Positions 12,528 to 14,418 of a stretch of 14,418 bases of DNA are shown here, piece by piece. How positions within the stretch are numbered: position 1 is the first letter of the stretch; every line of letters begins with the position of its first letter. The notes below the pieces were generated by a model. That model was given only the letters and a program-made list of their open reading frames with translations. It was not told the DNA's origin and did not search any database. Position numbers and translations under genes: made by a program. The stretch is taken from NCBI GenBank assembly GCA_900770165.1, contig CAAGJJ010000188.1:1-14418 (forward strand), read 5' to 3'. This DNA is from Clostridia bacterium (GTDB lineage: Bacteria > Bacillota > Clostridia > Oscillospirales > Acutalibacteraceae).

Positions 12528-13454
12528 ATGATAGAAAATATGAAGGTAGAATTTGGCAGAACATCAGATATTGATTCATGGATGCGATTAGTGAGAAAAG
12601 TAAGTTGGAATTTTCCAGGATTAGAGACAGAGCAGAGTATAGATGAACACAAAATAATAGTATTGAAATTCATGAATGATAAACGTGCTTTGTGCGTGAA
12701 GAACGAACAAGAGATTGTTGGCGTACTTTTATATTCAAGGAAGTATAATATGATATGTTGTTTGGCTGTTGATCCAGCTTATCGAAAAAGGGGAATTGCT
12801 TCGCTTCTTTTAAGAGAAGCAATTGATAAGCTTGACAGAGATAAAGATATAACTGTGTCTACATTTAGAGAAAATGATGTTAAAGGAATTGCACCTAGAA
12901 AATTATATAAGAAATTTGGGTTTGAAGAGGGCGAACTGATTGAAGAATTTGGATATCCTAATCAAAGGTTTGTGCTACATGCCAATATTGGTGCTAACAA
13001 TGTGCCAATTGTGGTGGTAAGAGAATCAAAAGAAGAAGACTTGACTGAAATACTGCATTTATATCTATATTTGCATGAAAAGAGCGTACCAGAAGAATCT
13101 GAGCAGTTAAGGCGTACGTGGGAAAATATAATGAATGACAACAATCATCATTTGATTGTTTGTGAGGTAGATGGAAAGATAGTTGCATCATGTGTATGTG
13201 TGGTTATTCCGAATCTTACAAGAAATGTTCGTCCATATGCTTTTGTGGAGAATGTAGTAACACACGCAGATTACCGAAAGAAGGGATATGCTACGGATTG
13301 CTTAAATTATGCAAAACATATTGCCAAGGAAAATAATTGCTATAAAATGATGTTACTTACTGGTTCAAAGGAAGAGAGTACATTGAATTTCTATAGAAAT
13401 GCTGGCTACAATAGTACGGATAAAACAGCGTTTATACAGTGGATAGATATGTAA
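12528..13454 (+). CDS. Tandem GNAT acetyltransferase (two domains)
   Basis: This 308-residue protein is about twice the size of a single GNAT. The first domain (about 6-150) has the acetyl-CoA site RKRGIA at 86-91, after LAVDPAY. The second (about 161-308) has RKKGYA at 250-255, after VVTHADY. Both keep the Q/R-x-x-G-x-G/A pattern and the C-terminal LYKKFGF or FYRNAGY motif, so both may bind acetyl-CoA. The ATG at 12528 has GGAG ten bases before it. It lies 11 bp after the NUDIX gene. The acceptor is unknown; two-domain GNATs include aminoglycoside and mycothiol enzymes, but nothing here points to either. Confidence 0.9.
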   Translation: MIENMKVEFGRTSDIDSWMRLVRKVSWNFPGLETEQSIDEHKIIVLKFMNDKRALCVKNEQEIVGVLLYSRKYNMICCLAVDPAYRKRGIASLLLREAIDKLDRDKDITVSTFRENDVKGIAPRKLYKKFGFEEGELIEEFGYPNQRFVLHANIGANNVPIVVVRESKEEDLTEILHLYLYLHEKSVPEESEQLRRTWENIMNDNNHHLIVCEVDGKIVASCVCVVIPNLTRNVRPYAFVENVVTHADYRKKGYATDCLNYAKHIAKENNCYKMMLLTGSKEESTLNFYRNAGYNSTDKTAFIQWIDM

Positions 13455-13505
13455 GTACAAAAAACTGAGGGTGTGAAAGGTATTACATTGCAGTTAGGAG
13501 GCAAC

Positions 13506-13714
13506 ATGGATATTTCAATAAAGTGTGATAGCTTAAAGGCTATATATAGTGTAAAAAATGGCATGTTAAGATGTGCTGCACCATATGAATTTACAATATC
13601 TCTAATGTCAATGATAAAGGTTTGCATAAGGGAAGGAAACTGGCAGAACACAGACAGGCTGTAATGCAGGAATTTCTGAATGAGTTTATGCTGGAATGGG
13701 AAGGGGAAAAGTGA
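13506..13714 (+). pseudogene. Broken ORF ending in an HD-hydrolase-like C-terminal tail
   Basis: An ATG at 13506 with a very good AGGAGG nine bases earlier opens a 52-codon frame that stops at 13664. A different frame is open from 13589 and ends at the TGA at 13712-13714. It encodes a tail (GRKLAEHRQAVMQEFL, then NEFMLEWEGEK) that resembles the C-terminal helix of HD-type phosphohydrolases as I recall them. The two frames overlap by about 75 bp, so a frameshift plus an internal loss would join them. The second stop overlaps the next start (TGATG), which suggests that this frame was once translated together with the next gene. A real 52-residue protein cannot be excluded. Confidence 0.45.
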
Positions 13715-14139
13715 TGGAAGTAAAATTTTATGATACAGTTAATGATGAACTATTGAAATTTGCAGTGATTATCTCACAGAGTAACGGCAAGTGGGTATTT
13801 TGCAAGCATAAAGAAAGAGATACATATGAAGTGCCAGGAGGGCATAGAGAAGCTGGAGAGGATATTTTAGAAACAGCTAAAAGGGAGTTGCAGGAAGAGA
13901 CTGGAGCTATCAAATTTGAGATAAAACCAATATGCGTATATTCGGTGACAGGTAAGACTAGAGTAAATGATACCAGTGAAGAAACATTTGGACTTCTTTG
14001 TTTTGCAGAGATAACAGAGTTTGCGAAAGAATTACATAGCGAAATGGAGAAAGTTGTGCTTATGGATGATTTGCCTGAGAATTGGACATATCCGTTGATA
14101 CAGCCGAAACTTATTGAGGAATGGGAAAGAAGAGAATGA
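13714..14139 (+). CDS. NUDIX hydrolase (second copy)
   Basis: This 141-residue protein starts at the ATG at 13714, preferred to an upstream in-frame ATG at 13696 because it follows GGAAGGGG and gives a normal N terminus. The NUDIX box is complete: GHREAGE at 43-49, seven residues, then RELQEETGAI at 57-66. It matches GX5EX7REUXEEXGU including the glycine, so it should be active on a nucleoside diphosphate derivative. It differs clearly from the first NUDIX at 12034 and is not a recent duplicate. The start overlaps the stop of the broken frame upstream by one base. Confidence 0.9.
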   Translation: MEVKFYDTVNDELLKFAVIISQSNGKWVFCKHKERDTYEVPGGHREAGEDILETAKRELQEETGAIKFEIKPICVYSVTGKTRVNDTSEETFGLLCFAEITEFAKELHSEMEKVVLMDDLPENWTYPLIQPKLIEEWERRE

Positions 14140-14200
14140 CGAAAAGCAAGATGTATAAAATAATTCGTCGCTAAAAAAGTGACGGTAAAGGAGAACATTT

Positions 14201-14418
14201 ATGAGCATAACGTTTGAAATAGTCAAATTTAAAAAGCCAACAAAAGATGATTTGTCTAAGATACATATGTTTAATCCTTATGATTATATTCCAATATTAG
14301 ATGATGATGGCGATAGCATGGGATGGAATATTTATATGTTCAGGGTTGATGATAAGGATATACAGAATATTATAAATAGCAGTTATGCAGTCAAAATGGA
14401 ACTCCCAGAATGCATTAC
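14201..14418 (+). CDS. Unrecognised protein, truncated by the window end
   Basis: The first 72 codons of a gene that runs off the window. AAAGGAG lies just upstream of the ATG. The sequence begins MSITFEIVKFKKPTKDDLSK and is acidic in the middle (ILDDDGDSMGWNIYMF). I do not recognise the family. It follows the NUDIX gene by 61 bp. A short hairpin with a G-U pair (CGTCGC and GTGACG, 14166-14184) lies in that gap. Confidence 0.65.
   Translation, partial: MSITFEIVKFKKPTKDDLSKIHMFNPYDYIPILDDDGDSMGWNIYMFRVDDKDIQNIINSSYAVKMELPECI

Noticed and set aside
14140..14187. Attenuator-like alternative hairpins before the last gene
   Set aside because: GACGAA can pair with TTCGTC and compete with the next hairpin, but the stems are only 6 bp and there is no T run or leader peptide.
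13728..14198. Minus-strand ORF of 156 codons opposite the second NUDIX gene
   Set aside because: The plus strand encodes a perfect NUDIX box; the minus-strand product is serine-rich without any motif.
1..14418. CRISPR array, tRNA, rRNA or insertion sequence
   Set aside because: No regularly spaced repeats of 20 or more bases, no tRNA-like cloverleaf and no transposase reading frame were seen.

Overview
This window is low-GC (about 30 % by eye), uses AGGAGG-type ribosome binding sites with ATG, GTG and TTG starts, and carries gene families common in gut Clostridia. I infer a Lachnospiraceae-like Firmicute. There is no rRNA, tRNA, ribosomal protein or core metabolic gene, so the window looks like an accessory island built from successive insertions.

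Layout. (1) 1-3145 is a left cargo block on the + strand. It holds an unrecognised soluble protein with a four-helix membrane protein, then a nucleotidyltransferase-fold protein whose stop overlaps the start of a DUF262 (GmrS/ParB-like) protein. (2) 3177-3931 is a minus-strand mobilisation remnant: a MobC-like ribbon-helix-helix gene, a small partner gene and a bipartite inverted repeat that could be an oriT. No relaxase is present. (3) 4004-4219 is a non-coding junction module. (4) 4220-11106 is a defence-rich cargo block, all on the + strand: a coiled-coil ORF, a ribbon-helix-helix protein with its own strong promoter, a fused HaeIII-type methyltransferase-endonuclease (predicted GGCC), an ASCH protein, a TIGR02391 abortive-infection-like protein, a DUF4365 PD-(D/E)xK nuclease and an HExxH metallopeptidase. 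(5) 11107-11319 is a second, related junction module. (6) 11384 to the end is a block of small-molecule enzymes: HD hydrolase, NUDIX, tandem GNAT, a broken ORF, a second NUDIX and a partial gene.

The most unusual structure is the pair of junction modules. Each is about 215 bp and has the same order: a tandem pair of 11-bp direct repeats, the box TTTTTGAAAAC, three short hairpins whose positions but not sequences are kept, a conserved 32-bp block with GAGTTTGAATAA, a hairpin exactly 19 bp after the start of GAGTTTGAATAA, and another tandem 11-bp pair. The TGATACC repeat family closes module 1 and opens module 2, so it brackets the defence cargo. A different family (TGGCTCT) opens the next block, another (TTGCNACTAA) closes the previous one, and a fourth (TGGGGAAT) lies at the left edge of the window. 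This fits tandem accretion of integrative elements that share an attachment site but use different integrase arm sites. No integrase lies in the window, so the 7.1-kb block would be a cis-mobilisable defence element. A conserved structured RNA is the main alternative.

The defence block reads as one operon from the promoter at 4562-4590, with short gaps or overlaps up to 9898 and a 61-bp gap before the metallopeptidase. I found no GGCC site anywhere in the window by eye but at least seven CCGG sites, which fits the predicted specificity of the restriction-modification fusion. Candidate undescribed systems are the nucleotidyltransferase/DUF262 pair, the soluble/membrane pair at the left, and the DUF4365 nuclease/metallopeptidase pair.
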